Assembly: GCA_009746045.1 (NCBI GenBank)
Contig: RPFO01000312.1
Location: 3,035,377 to 3,099,376, forward strand
Source: Mesostigma viride
Taxonomy: Eukaryota; Streptophyta; Mesostigmatophyceae; Mesostigmatales; Mesostigmataceae
Direction of reading: 5' to 3'
DNA: 64,000 nucleotides
This document shows, in pieces, positions 21,557 through 32,688 of this stretch. The notes under the pieces were generated by a model that saw only the letters and a program-made list of their open reading frames with translations, made no database searches and was not told the origin of the DNA. Position numbers and translations under genes: made by a program. Within the stretch, counting starts at the first letter, position 1; each line of letters opens with the position of its first letter.

Positions 21557-24028
21557 TTATTGTTCTTTCCCCCCCCTTGTTTCCACCTCCCCCACTTTTG
21601 TTGTTTTTGTTTTTATCCCCCCCATTACCGCCTTTACCTGGGCTACCAGCGACTGCATCTGCTTCTTGGAGAGCCCCGTACCTGAGGCTTCCTCCCCTTT
21701 TACCTGCTTCACCTTTCCTTCCTTGGCTGCAGCAGCAAACGGCTCTAGGCATTGCTGCACATAGGCCATTGCCTTCCTAAAGTCCTCCCACTTATCCTTT
21801 AGACCTGCCAGGATTACTGACAGGGTGGTGGGGTCCAGTTCTGCCTTTTGTAGCCATAGGTGTACTAGGTACTTGGCATTGAGCTTCTTCAGCTCCTCAT
21901 CTCCCTCTATGTACATGACATATTTTTTGTTGTCACTCACATAGTCACGCTTATTGACCTTATAGGCCTCTATCCACTGGAAGCCCTTAAGCACTTCTAA
22001 GTGCTCCCCCGTGGTAACAAGTGCCCTAAGATCAACCATGAACTGCGCCCACAACACATTTTCTGCCACGTCTACCCCGCTGCTGGCACGCTTTTGGTAC
22101 AATTGTACCAACTGCTGGATAGGCTTGGCAGATTGATGGATGGGTGTGGACGCACGTAGAGAGGCAAACCAATCACGGACATTGTCGCTAGCATATGCAT
22201 GTGACAACTTAAACAACCACTCCCTAGCTTCGTCCTGGGTGTGGCCCTCTGGCAAACCCGGAAACACTAGCTTGTCCTCTTTCTTTTTTGGATCAAACCT
22301 GGGCCTATTCAAGGCCATATTGGAGGTTGTGGTCGTTCCTGCTGGTTGTGGCTGCTGCTGCTGCTGCTGTTGTTGTTGCTGCTGCTGCTGCCGCTCCCCG
22401 CCCTCGTGCCGTGTTGGTGCAGACTCCTGGGTGCCGTGTCCACCCCCGCCCTGGTTGCCCCCCCTCTTCCCGTCATCCTCCCCCTCGTCCCTCTCGTCCC
22501 TCCTGCGTTTTTGCTGTGGCTGGCACGCCTCCCCCGGTGCCCTTCGTTTTGCTGGCTTCAGCGAGGCCACCAGCCTCGCCACCGTGTCTGCTAGGCGGCC
22601 ATGCTCGCCCGGGGTGAGCTCCCGCCCCTCGTCCAGCATCTGCTGGGCCAGTTGGAGTTGCCTCCGGATGTCTTCCCGGTGCGACAAGGTCGCTGGACCG
22701 GGTTCGCCCCGGTGCGTCACCCTGGTCCTGGCCGCTGTGCCATCTCGGTTTGAGATGGTATGCGTTGGCTGAGACAAAAAATGGTAAAGCTGCTCAGTAG
22801 AAATGCGTTCATCCGGCATCAAACCAAATTCAGCTCTTACCGCCTCCCCCATGCATCCCCTCACAGCAGCCTTCTTGATATTCTTCGACATACGGCGTCG
22901 CTGCTTCAACATACGCCTCTCCAGGCGTCCTACGCTTTCCTCCCAGGCTGCCAGCTTCCTGCGGTACCGATCCTCAGCCTCCCGGCGAGCCGGCCCCTGC
23001 AAAGGTGCTATCTCCGCGACCTTCCGGTACTTCCAGCTCTTCAGGTCGCGGTGAAGACGCTCACACCTCACCTTGGTGTGAGCCATCTTCACCCGAATTC
23101 TGGCCGCGAGCGCCTCCGCCCTGTCACGCTCCTGCTGCTCACGCAGCTTCCTCTGCGCGATCACGTTCCGCCTCCGCTGCTTCTTCTCCCGTTCAGCCTT
23201 GAAGGCCGCGAGCCTCCTCTGCGCCTCCTTCTCTCGCGCCTGCATAGCCGGCGTCATCTCCACCAGGTCGTCCGCTTCGGACGCCGACGGACCCGTCAAA
23301 GAAAACTCCGACTCCTGCAGTATCCCATCAATCTCCCTCGGGATCGTTGCCGACCGTCGAAGGCGCTGGAAACAGGCCAGGTCCGCCCTCCTCACCACGT
23401 CATAGGTCGGAGACTCTGACCTCGGCGACGCTGACCTCCTCATCAATGCCGCGCGGACCTGAGCAGCATCCTCCATTTGTTGTGCGCGCTCACGTGCACG
23501 CACAGCCAACCTCCGCTCTTCCGCGGACTCCTGCTCCTGCAGGCTCTGCGCCATTGCAGCATCCGCTGCCACCTGTGCACTGCGCGCCTCGTCAGCCGAC
23601 GATGGCTGCAGGCCGAATAAACCCAGCGAGCTGGTTTCCGACACGCTGTCGGACTCACCACTCTCCTGCTCATCTGACCCGGAAGGCCCCGCCCCCTCAC
23701 CGCGTGGTGCATATGGTGGTCCCCTCGGACGCACCACCGGGGTCGACCCTCGCACCCTACGCATCAGGGGCACGCGCACCACGACGTTCTCCACAACGTC
23801 ACGGTACGTTGGGTCCGCTGCCTCCATGGCCACATCATCAGGATGCATGGGATCCTGAGCATCCCGGTTCCGGTACTCCTGACGCATACTCTCCAGGATC
23901 GAGTCCGACGTTCCCGAGTCATCGGACATCGGGGACGACGAAGACTGGTACCTCGTCACCGACGGCGACTCCTCCTCCGAGGAAGTCGCGCCCATAAGGG
24001 CCTTTCCCTTGTTGTTCTTGGGAGCCAT
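21557..24028 (-). CDS. gag: Gag polyprotein of the LTR retrotransposon
   Basis: About 823 codons from the ATG at 24028 (MAPKNNKGKALMG). An in-frame upstream ATG at 24088 is possible, but it gives an aromatic leader unlike the rest. The N-terminal third is acidic and Ser/Pro-rich. The middle (around nt 23050-23270) is a long basic Arg/Lys/Glu/Gln helix, likely coiled coil. A glutamine run is encoded near 22349-22393. The C-terminal ~230 residues (from about nt 22320) look like a capsid-type gag domain (KLVFPGLPEGHTQDEAREWL, then WASLRAST-like helices). Nucleocapsid zinc knuckles follow in another frame. A 7-C run (8 C in the second version) at about 21617 makes this copy end early with a frameshifted tail. 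Confidence 0.8.
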   Translation of the reverse strand: MAPKNNKGKALMGATSSEEESPSVTRYQSSSSPMSDDSGTSDSILESMRQEYRNRDAQDPMHPDDVAMEAADPTYRDVVENVVVRVPLMRRVRGSTPVVRPRGPPYAPRGEGAGPSGSDEQESGESDSVSETSSLGLFGLQPSSADEARSAQVAADAAMAQSLQEQESAEERRLAVRARERAQQMEDAAQVRAALMRRSASPRSESPTYDVVRRADLACFQRLRRSATIPREIDGILQESEFSLTGPSASEADDLVEMTPAMQAREKEAQRRLAAFKAEREKKQRRRNVIAQRKLREQQERDRAEALAARIRVKMAHTKVRCERLHRDLKSWKYRKVAEIAPLQGPARREAEDRYRRKLAAWEESVGRLERRMLKQRRRMSKNIKKAAVRGCMGEAVRAEFGLMPDERISTEQLYHFLSQPTHTISNRDGTAARTRVTHRGEPGPATLSHREDIRRQLQLAQQMLDEGRELTPGEHGRLADTVARLVASLKPAKRRAPGEACQPQQKRRRDERDEGEDDGKRGGNQGGGGHGTQESAPTRHEGGERQQQQQQQQQQQQQPQPAGTTTTSNMALNRPRFDPKKKEDKLVFPGLPEGHTQDEAREWLFKLSHAYASDNVRDWFASLRASTPIHQSAKPIQQLVQLYQKRASSGVDVAENVLWAQFMVDLRALVTTGEHLEVLKGFQWIEAYKVNKRDYVSDNKKYVMYIEGDEELKKLNAKYLVHLWLQKAELDPTTLSVILAGLKDKWEDFRKAMAYVQQCLEPFAAAAKEGKVKQVKGEEASGTGLSKKQMQSLVAQVKAVMGGIKTKTTKVGEVETRGGKEQ
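22349..22393 (-). repeat. CAG/CAA repeat encoding polyglutamine in gag
   Basis: Plus strand reads ctgctgctgctgctgctg then ttgttgttg and more ctg, giving about 13-14 Gln in gag. It is identical in the second version of the locus. Confidence 0.85.
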
Positions 24029-24131
24029 TGGTTCAAAAGATGGGTAAAAAAATGGAAATGGGTGTTTTGCGAACTGAACGTTTCGCACGCTCGTCGTTTT
24101 GTCGTGTATGTTTTTTGGAGTTTTTAATGCA

Positions 24132-24510
24132 AGTTATGCAACACAAAGCTTGGAATGCTTGGGCACTGCCAAATGGCGTGTGTGTGCGTGAACGACGAGA
24201 CACCTTGGCATTAGGATAATGTGGCACATATACTGCTGGCCAGCCGTCAACGATGGCTGGCCAGACTTTGCGTAAGTTAAACTAACTTACTGATCCTGGA
24301 CGGACTAACCTATCAGTTACAACCTGATCTAGTCAGTCCTAACATGACAACTACAGTCCCGGTACTGAGGTACCGGCTCATCACATACTGAGTATAGCCA
24401 CGTGTCCATGCCACGACTGTTCTAGTCCAGCACCGTCCCAGTACCCACTTGGGCGCCGGCGGTGCTGGCACGTGTCCACTTAGGCTACAGGCGGGAGACT
24501 TAGACTAACT
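24132..24510 (-). repeat. 5' LTR
   Basis: 379 bp, near-identical to 15212-15590. The outer edge abuts GTCGT (24511-24515) and the flanking motif array. This is the promoter end for the minus-strand element. Confidence 0.9.
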
Positions 24511-24823
24511 GTCGTTACTCATGACAAATTGTAGGGGTTTTGTGCAAATCACTTTTGTATGGTTTATGTACATGCATCCAGTTGCGCCGGCCGGCGTTTC
24601 CAATGGTATCTTGCAGTTGCGCAATCAGGCCCCATTACCAAAAGTGTGTTTGTACATCTTTTTTACACCTGAAGGATTTCTGCCTGCATATCCTGAGTTG
24701 CTTCTTAATGGTTTTTAATTGCGCCCGAGTTACGCCGGCCGTCGTTATTAATGACAAACTGTATGTGTTTCATAAAATCACTTTTGTATGGTTTACATGT
24801 ATCCAGTTGCGCCGGCCGGCGTT
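24511..24823 (+). repeat. GTTRCGCCGGCCGKCGTT motif array, right part
   Basis: Motifs at 24581, 24729 and 24806 continue the alternation seen left of the LTR element, allowing for the insertion (75, 153, 82, 148, 77 bp). Words such as gtgcaaatcacttttgtatgg and ttaatgacaaactg repeat between motifs. The same array appears at 30623-30935 in the duplicated contig end. Confidence 0.7.
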
Positions 24824-24878
24824 ATTAATGACGCTTGTCGTTCTTGTTTGATGCCCATCGTTTTCGTCGTGTCTTTAA

Positions 24879-26078
24879 CCCCTAAATGGTCTGGCTGCCG
24901 ATTTTCCGCCTAAAACTGAGTTACAGCCGACACGTCGGCCCCTTCTCGGGGGACCAAATGCCGCGAAAACTATTGAGAATTAGGAAACGTTTAGCTGAGA
25001 AGATCGAAAGTTTATAATTTTCCTCACAGCATGGTACTAGGTTTGCATACTTCTGACAAAGTTATAGAGGTGTTCTGGCCGGTCAAAGTACAAGGGGTCA
25101 GGGTACTTTTTCACGTACAACGTGCATTCCGGAAAACGACGACCTGGCCATGGCGGCTTGCGCCCACGCATGGCATTTACGTTTTCGTTCGAATTTTCTG
25201 ACCAAACTCAGGAAATTGATTTTATACGTCCTAAAGATGATACAGGCCAATTTTTGGTTCGCGGGAATGCCATTTGATAGGTGTCGGCAGCGTTCTTGCT
25301 GGAAAAAACTGCGATCAGGCCGGACGATAGAAACGTTGACAGCAATACCTTTCCGGCGTATTTTAAAGGATATATTGGTTTCTTTGTACTTTTTATGATA
25401 CATAGTAGTCGTAAACGTGCAAGGGTGGCCAGAAATTGCCGAATCCAGCGACCATGCTGCACAACTTTGGTGTGCCGAAATGCGCCATTTTGCGGCCACC
25501 GCCTGGGCCAAGGTAACGCCATCCATGCCTGGTAAAGCTTAATCATCGTTTTCCTATCGATGTTTGACGTTTATATATACGTTCTAGCTTGTGTAGCACA
25601 TTCTTTTTGCATTATTCATGCTCTTTCTTGACCCTGGACTGGCCCCTTTCTAAAACACCCTTCTTAGATCCTTCCCTCAGTCAGTTGACCTGCCACAGGG
25701 TGATGGTGATAAGTTTTAGAGGCTGTATGGGTTTGAATACCTCCATATATGTTTGTTATACATTTCCCACACACATATTGCATGAGTGTGAGGCAGTTGG
25801 CTGGTCTCTGTGGCATCATCAAGCATGTAACCGGTGAGTAGAAGCTTCCCATTGTCAGCATGTGCCACCAGGTGTGCTGGCCATCACCTGGCAAGCTATA
25901 GCAGCTTAGGCCTAGTTTATCCTTGCTAGGGCAAGCTGAAATAGGCTTAAAATCACTAGTTTGTTGGTGGCTGCCTCCTAGAATGCATGCCTTGCGTAGG
26001 GTATCCGTACCACGTTACCTACGTGCATGGACAAGGTGGCACCTGCACATAGGTGCCATGTAAGGGCAGTGTGATGAT
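24879..26078. mobile_element. piggyBac-like element, version 1, cut by the gap
   Basis: Starts with TTAA (24875-24878) and CCCCTAAATGG, identical to the start of the complete copy at 30991-32688, and is lost into the N run. The same physical element is likely. Confidence 0.7.
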
Positions 26079-26202
26079 NNNNNNNNNNNNNNNNNNNNNN
26101 NNNNNNNNNNNNNNNNNNNNNNNNNNNNNNNNNNNNNNNNNNNNNNNNNNNNNNNNNNNNNNNNNNNNNNNNNNNNNNNNNNNNNNNNNNNNNNNNNNNN
26201 NN
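26079..26202. other. Assembly gap (124 N)
   Basis: Run of N. Sequence immediately right of it restarts in the middle of the pol insertion (equivalent to 20087), and sequence left of it ends at the equivalent of 32191. This is what two unmerged overlapping contigs would give. Confidence 0.98.
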
Positions 26203-27032
26203 ACAACCCGGCACTTACCTGCTACTTACGTCGCCTCATTCCAGATGGTCGCAAAAAAGTCGCTGAAATCCGCAGCGAGGTCAGCTTTCCGAGAGCTGAG
26301 CGCACCAAAGCTGGCCAACCGGTTCGACAATGATATAAACCACGCTTGTGCTGCGTTCTAGGTCCAAGAAATACCGAAAGTGAAGACCTATAAGGTGCGC
26401 TCGCTCCAGCCTGAACGTCCCTAAAACATGGTCGACAATGGAAATCGGGCAAGAATATCACGGCCCAGGCGCTCCCATGTCAAATACTCCGTTTCTAAAC
26501 TCCAGACTATAATAAAAATCGTCCACAAAAATTTCCTGGCTTGATTCGCACCACCATTGCTAATACACTAACATGTTTGTGCCAAAATCGACCCTCCGCG
26601 AGCAGGCGATCTGCGACCCATTTGTGTTGTGCCGCTGTGATACAGCGCTACACATAAAAACTTGCGCAGAAAATATTCACAGCCTTTAAGCATAACTAAC
26701 AACCTTTCGTTTTTGCTACTGGGCGCCCGAAATGATAAACGCACGTGAAAACGCCGGCCACGATTGTCAGGTCGCCATATCCACCTCACTTCATTCCCGC
26801 ACCCACTTTTTCGCTCCAAAATCGGTTATATTTTTGGTCGAGGTACCTACTTTCCCGCCATTATACCCGGTACCCGGGTACGGAATCCGGGTACCATGTG
26901 CCGGTACCACGGGTCGGGTACATCATGCCGGGTACGGTCCACATGGGGTACGGTCCATATAGTGAACCCCCCCGGTACCTCGGTTATAGTGACCACTAGG
27001 ACGATTTAGGACAAAGTCCTAAATTTAGGACC
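26203..27032. mobile_element. Right part of the pol insertion, version 2
   Basis: Matches 20087-20919 and starts abruptly at the gap. It ends at the 20 bp AAAGTCCTAAATTTAGGACC (27013-27032). Confidence 0.8.
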
Positions 27033-27596
27033 GTGGGATGATTAACATTAGGAGCATATAGCTGACATTGCTCACAGTGCTTACGTACGTGCCTGCACAT
27101 CTGTTCCAGATCATGGCCTTGTATTTTATTGGCTAGCCTTTCAGCCACAGCCTCATGGCCCATAACCTTGTGCAGTTGCTCTGCTAGAGCACCATACGTG
27201 ATTACCTTTTCTGCTGCTGCACTAAGGGAGGCTATGGTTGGGTCACGCATCATGTGTGACAGTGTCATGTCATATGCCACTTCCCAATCCACATCATCAC
27301 ACTCAGGCAACACTTGGCAGACAGAAGGTAACAGGAAACCATTTGTGAAAAATGGTGAGGGTAGCTTACAGGTGTCACCCTGGTCTGCCGCCCCGCGCGG
27401 TTGTAGCGCCCTGGCGTGTCTTGTTGTGCCGGGGTGCCGTGCAGCGCGCTCCTGCTGCAATGGGGTGACGTGTTTTCCAGCATCCAGGACAAACATCAAC
27501 GTCAGAACCATAGTCGGGTTTGCCTTTCCAGCAGTCATCTTTTAGGTGCCCCTTACAAAGGCACCTAGTGCAATGCTTGGTGGGGTCATGAGGCAA
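27033..27596 (-). pseudogene. Zinc knuckles and integrase H2C2 domain, version 2
   Basis: Same content as 20920-21484: CTRCLCKGHLKDDC knuckle at the 27596 end and LHKVMGH...CEQC near the insertion, again in two frames. One base is missing relative to version 1 near 27417, yet neither version joins the frames, so at least one further indel is involved. Confidence 0.7.
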
Positions 27597-30140
27597 CCTC
27601 TTGTCCCCCCTGCTGGCTTAGCACCCCCTGGCTTGCTAGCTCCCCCACTTTGTTTTCTGTTTTTATTGTTATTGTTCTTTCCCCCCCCTTGTTTCCACCT
27701 CCCCCACTTTTGTTGTTTTTGTTTTTATCCCCCCCCATTACCGCCTTTACCTGGGCTACCAGCGACTGCATCTGCTTCTTGGAGAGCCCCGTACCTGAGG
27801 CTTCCTCCCCCTTTACCTGCTTCACCTTTCCTTCCTTGGCTGCAGCAGCAAACGGCTCTAGGCATTGCTGCACATAGGCCATTGCCTTCCTAAAGTCCTC
27901 CCACTTATCCTTTAGACCTGCCAGGATTACTGACAGGGTGGTGGGGTCCAGTTCTGCCTTTTGTAGCCATAGGTGTACTAGGTACTTGGCATTGAGCTTC
28001 TTCAGCTCCTCATCTCCCTCTATGTACATGACATATTTTTTGTTGTCACTCACATAGTCACGCTTATTGACCTTATAGGCCTCTATCCACTGGAAGCCCT
28101 TAAGCACTTCTAAGTGCTCCCCCGTGGTAACAAGTGCCCTAAGATCAACCATGAACTGCGCCCACAACACATTTTCTGCCACGTCTACCCCGCTGCTGGC
28201 ACGCTTTTGGTACAATTGTACCAACTGCTGGATAGGCTTGGCAGATTGATGGATGGGTGTGGACGCACGTAGAGAGGCAAACCAATCACGGACATTGTCG
28301 CTAGCATATGCATGTGACAACTTAAACAACCACTCCCTAGCTTCGTCCTGGGTGTGGCCCTCTGGCAAACCCGGAAACACTAGCTTGTCCTCTTTCTTTT
28401 TTGGATCAAACCTGGGCCTATTCAAGGCCATATTGGAGGTTGTGGTCGTTCCTGCTGGTTGTGGCTGCTGCTGCTGCTGCTGTTGTTGTTGCTGCTGCTG
28501 CTGCCGCTCCCCGCCCTCGTGCCGTGTTGGTGCAGACTCCTGGGTGCCGTGTCCACCCCCGCCCTGGTTGCCCCCCCTCTTCCCGTCATCCTCCCCCTCG
28601 TCCCTCTCGTCCCTCCTGCGTTTTTGCTGTGGCTGGCACGCCTCCCCGGTGCCCTTCGTTTTGCTGGCTTCAGCGAGGCCACCAGCCTCGCCACCGTGTC
28701 TGCTAGGCGGCCATGCTCGCCCGGGGTGAGCTCCCGCCCCTCGTCCAGCATCTGCTGGGCCAGTTGGAGTTGCCTCCGGATGTCTTCCCGGTGCGACAAG
28801 GTCGCTGGACCGGGTTCGCCCCGGTGCGTCACCCTGGTCCTGGCCGCTGTGCCATCTCGGTTTGAGATGGTATGCGTTGGCTGAGACAAAAAATGGTAAA
28901 GCTGCTCAGTAGAAATGCGTTCATCCGGCATCAAACCAAATTCAGCTCTTACCGCCTCCCCCATGCATCCCCTCACAGCAGCCTTCTTGATATTCTTCGA
29001 CATACGGCGTCGCTGCTTCAACATACGCCTCTCCAGGCGTCCTACGCTTTCCTCCCAGGCTGCCAGCTTCCTGCGGTACCGATCCTCAGCCTCCCGGCGA
29101 GCCGGCCCCTGCAAAGGTGCTATCTCCGCGACCTTCCGGTACTTCCAGCTCTTCAGGTCGCGGTGAAGACGCTCACACCTCACCTTGGTGTGAGCCATCT
29201 TCACCCGAATTCTGGCCGCGAGCGCCTCCGCCCTGTCACGCTCCTGCTGCTCACGCAGCTTCCTCTGCGCGATCACGTTCCGCCTCCGCTGCTTCTTCTC
29301 CCGTTCAGCCTTGAAGGCCGCGAGCCTCCTCTGCGCCTCCTTCTCTCGCGCCTGCATAGCCGGCGTCATCTCCACCAGGTCGTCCGCTTCGGACGCCGAC
29401 GGACCCGTCAAAGAAAACTCCGACTCCTGCAGTATCCCATCAATCTCCCTCGGGATCGTTGCCGACCGTCGAAGGCGCTGGAAACAGGCCAGGTCCGCCC
29501 TCCTCACCACGTCATAGGTCGGAGACTCTGACCTCGGCGACGCTGACCTCCTCATCAATGCCGCGCGGACCTGAGCAGCATCCTCCATTTGTTGTGCGCG
29601 CTCACGTGCACGCACAGCCAACCTCCGCTCTTCCGCGGACTCCTGCTCCTGCAGGCTCTGCGCCATTGCAGCATCCGCTGCCACCTGTGCACTGCGCGCC
29701 TCGTCAGCCGACGATGGCTGCAGGCCGAATAAACCCAGCGAGCTGGTTTCCGACACGCTGTCGGACTCACCACTCTCCTGCTCATCTGACCCGGAAGGCC
29801 CCGCCCCCTCACCGCGTGGTGCATATGGTGGTCCCCTCGGACGCACCACCGGGGTCGACCCTCGCACCCTACGCATCAGGGGCACGCGCACCACGACGTT
29901 CTCCACAACGTCACGGTACGTTGGGTCCGCTGCCTCCATGGCCACATCATCAGGATGCATGGGATCCTGAGCATCCCGGTTCCGGTACTCCTGACGCATA
30001 CTCTCCAGGATCGAGTCCGACGTTCCCGAGTCATCGGACATCGGGGACGACGAAGACTGGTACCTCGTCACCGACGGCGACTCCTCCTCCGAGGAAGTCG
30101 CGCCCATAAGGGCCTTTCCCTTGTTGTTCTTGGGAGCCAT
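27586..30140 (-). pseudogene. gag: Gag polyprotein, version 2
   Basis: Starts at the ATG at 30140 and is interrupted by a one-C deletion (ccccgg instead of cccccgg, about 28646) that splits the frame near the polyglutamine region. Unlike version 1, the C-terminal region is intact through the G/N/K-rich linker to a stop at 27586-27588, directly before the zinc-knuckle frame. Combining the two versions indicates that each carries different indels. This fits read or consensus errors better than two decaying copies. Confidence 0.75.
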
Positions 30141-30243
30141 TGGTTCAAAAGATGGGTAAAAAAATGGAAATGGGTGTTTTGCGAACTGAACGTTTCGCAC
30201 GCTCGTCGTTTTGTCGTGTATGTTTTTTGGAGTTTTTAATGCA

Positions 30244-30622
30244 AGTTATGCAACACAAAGCTTGGAATGCTTGGGCACTGCCAAATGGCGTGTGTGTGCG
30301 TGAACGACGAGACACCTTGGCATTAGGATAATGTGGCACATATACTGCTGGCCAGCCGTCAACGATGGCTGGCCAGACTTTGCGTAAGTTAAACTAACTT
30401 ACTGATCCTGGACGGACTAACCTATCAGTTACAACCTGATCTAGTCAGTCCTAACATGACAACTACAGTCCCGGTACTGAGGTACCGGCTCATCACATAC
30501 TGAGTATAGCCACGTGTCCATGCCACGACTGTTCTAGTCCAGCACCGTCCCAGTACCCACTTGGGCGCCGGCGGTGCTGGCACGTGTCCACTTAGGCTAC
30601 AGGCGGGAGACTTAGACTAACT
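30244..30622 (-). repeat. 5' LTR, version 2
   Basis: Identical, as far as I can see, to 24132-24510, including agtatagcc. It is flanked by the same GTCGT and motif array, so it is the same locus. Confidence 0.85.
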
Positions 30623-30990
30623 GTCGTTACTCATGACAAATTGTAGGGGTTTTGTGCAAATCACTTTTGTATGGTTTATGTACATGCATCCAGTTGCGCC
30701 GGCCGGCGTTTCCAATGGTATCTTGCAGTTGCGCAATCAGGCCCCATTACCAAAAGTGTGTTTGTACATCTTTTTTACACCTGAAGGATTTCTGCCTGCA
30801 TATCCTGAGTTGCTTCTTAATGGTTTTTAATTGCGCCCGAGTTACGCCGGCCGTCGTTATTAATGACAAACTGTATGTGTTTCATAAAATCACTTTTGTA
30901 TGGTTTACATGTATCCAGTTGCGCCGGCCGGCGTTATTAATGACGCTTGTCGTTCTTGTTTGATGCCCATCGTTTTCGTCGTGTCTTTAA

Positions 30991-32688
30991 CCCCTAAATG
31001 GTCTGGCTGCCGATTTTCCGCCTAAAACTGAGTTACAGCCGACACGTCGGCCCCTTCTCGGGGGACCAAATGCCGCGAAAACTATTGAGAATTAGGAAAC
31101 GTTTAGCTGAGAAGATCGAAAGTTTATAATTTTCCTCACAGCATGGTACTAGGGTTTGCATACTTCTGACAAAGTTATAGAGGTGTTCTGGCCGGTCAAA
31201 GTACAAGGGGTCAGGGTACTTTTTCACGTACAACGTGCATTCCGGAAAACGACGACCTGGCCATGGCGGCTTGCGCCCACGCATGGCATTTACGTTTTCG
31301 TTCGAATTTTCTGACCAAACTCAGGAAATTGATTTTATACGTCCTAAAGATGATACAGGCCAATTTTTGGTTCGCGGGAATGCCATTTGATAGGTGTCGG
31401 CAGCGTTCTTGCTGGAAAAAACTGCGATCAGGCCGGACGATAGAAACGTTGACAGCAATACCTTTCCGGCGTATTTTAAAGGATATATTGGTTTCTTTGT
31501 ACTTTTTATGATACATAGTAGTCGTAAACGTGCAAGGGTGGCCAGAAATTGCCGAATCCAGCGACCATGCTGCACAACTTTGGTGTGCCGAAATGCGCCA
31601 TTTTGCGGCCACCGCCTGGGCCAAGGTAACGCCATCCATGCCTGGTAAAGCTTAATCATCGTTTTCCTATCGATGTTTGACGTTTATATATACGTTCTAG
31701 CTTGTGTAGCACATTCTTTTTGCATTATTCATGCTCTTTCTTGACCCTGGACTGGCCCCTTTCTAAAACACCCTTCTTAGATCCTTCCCTCAGTCAGTTG
31801 ACCTGCCACAGGGTGATGGTGATAAGTTTTAGAGGCTGTATGGGTTTGAATACCTCCATATATGTTTGTTATACATTTCCCACACACATATTGCATGAGT
31901 GTGAGGCAGTTGGCTGGTCTCTGTGGCATCATCAAGCATGTAACCGGTGAGTAGAAGCTTCCCATTGTCAGCATGTGCCACCAGGTGTGCTGGCCATCAC
32001 CTGGCAAGCTATAGCAGCTTAGGCCTAGTTTATCCTTGCTAGGGCAAGCTGAAATAGGCTTAAAATCACTAGTTTGTTGGTGGCTGCCTCCTAGAATGCA
32101 TGCCTTGCGTAGGGTATCCGTACCACGTTACCTACGTGCATGGACAAGGTGGCACCTGCACATAGGTGCCATGTAAGGGCAGTGTGATGATGCAGTTATG
32201 TTTCCCCATCATTGTGGAAGGGAAATGTATTATGTGGCATGGTTGGGGCCATATTAGTAGGTATTAGTAGGTAGTATGCCCACTCCTACCCCCTTGGTTG
32301 CTTTTTACCAACGGTACCCCTATGGGCTGAACTGGGTGTAACTGCTGGTATACCCACCCAAATGATGACCCCAATGGCTCAAACTGTTCAGCAACTAATT
32401 GTTTATCATCCCTGAAGTGGTAGGTGCCTAGCTCTTACAACATAATTCAAAATGCACATTCTACCAAAAATGAAAACGCTCGTCTTGACCCCCCTGACTT
32501 TGACGGCAGTTATACATGGCCTACCCTGCATATATGTAAGGTTGTGATATACCAACCCGAAGGGCAACTCATGGACATGCTTGGCCCCCAAGGACAGCCA
32601 TTGGATATGGGTGGGTTGGATGGCATCTGGTTTGCAAAATTGTGAAGTTACAGCCGATGCATCGGCAGTATTTCTGCCCATTTAGGGG
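30991..32688. mobile_element. Non-autonomous piggyBac-like element, 1.7 kb
   Basis: TTAA stands on both sides (30987-30990 and 32689-32692). The ends are CCCCTAAATGG and its reverse complement, and both ends carry a small hairpin GCCGA-NNNN-TCGGC preceded by gttacag (about 31032-31050 and 32647-32666). TTAA duplication with CCC/CCY termini is the hallmark of the piggyBac superfamily (established knowledge). The interior holds only short unconnected frames, none with a piggyBac DDD domain, so it would need an enzyme from elsewhere. Confidence 0.75.

Larger units (their letters stand above)
15212..24510 (-). mobile_element. Complete LTR retrotransposon, Ty1/copia-like, 9.3 kb
   Basis: Two 379 bp LTRs (15212-15590 and 24132-24510) bound the element, and GTCGT is duplicated at 15207-15211 and 24511-24515. 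Reading the minus strand, gag comes first, then a zinc-knuckle/integrase N-terminal region, a 1.7 kb insertion, and integrase, protease, reverse transcriptase and RNase H. The LTRs differ at one position that I can find (agtacagcc against agtatagcc), so insertion is recent. LTR ends are AGTTA...TAACT, not the usual TG...CA. A purine-rich aagtggg (15591-15597 complement) abuts the 3' LTR and may be the polypurine tract. I could not identify a tRNA primer site. Confidence 0.9.
20087..26078. repeat. Contig-end duplicate, version 1
   Basis: This ~6 kb is repeated at 26203-32191 with offset 6113-6116 and only scattered single-base or short indel differences. It ends exactly at the N gap. Most likely the overlapping end of one contig. 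Confidence 0.85.
26203..32191. repeat. Contig-start duplicate, version 2
   Basis: Second version of 20087-26078: rest of the pol insertion (26203-27032), gag-pol junction, gag, 5' LTR, motif array and the first two thirds of a piggyBac-like element. Differences include cgctgcccagcc/cgctccagcc, gttgtc/gtgtc, 7 against 8 C, and cccccgg/ccccgg. Most are homopolymer or short-indel changes. Confidence 0.85.

Noticed and set aside
22140-23997. Plus-strand frames of 200+ codons opposite gag
   Set aside because: They are shadows of the minus-strand gag, with Cys/Leu/Pro-biased composition and no domain.
26203-30622. A second independent LTR retrotransposon
   Set aside because: It starts at the gap in mid-insert and shares the same flanks and target duplication as the first, so it is best read as contig overlap.
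31211-31639. 142-codon frame as a piggyBac transposase remnant
   Set aside because: No DDD motif or Cys-rich tail visible; likely chance.
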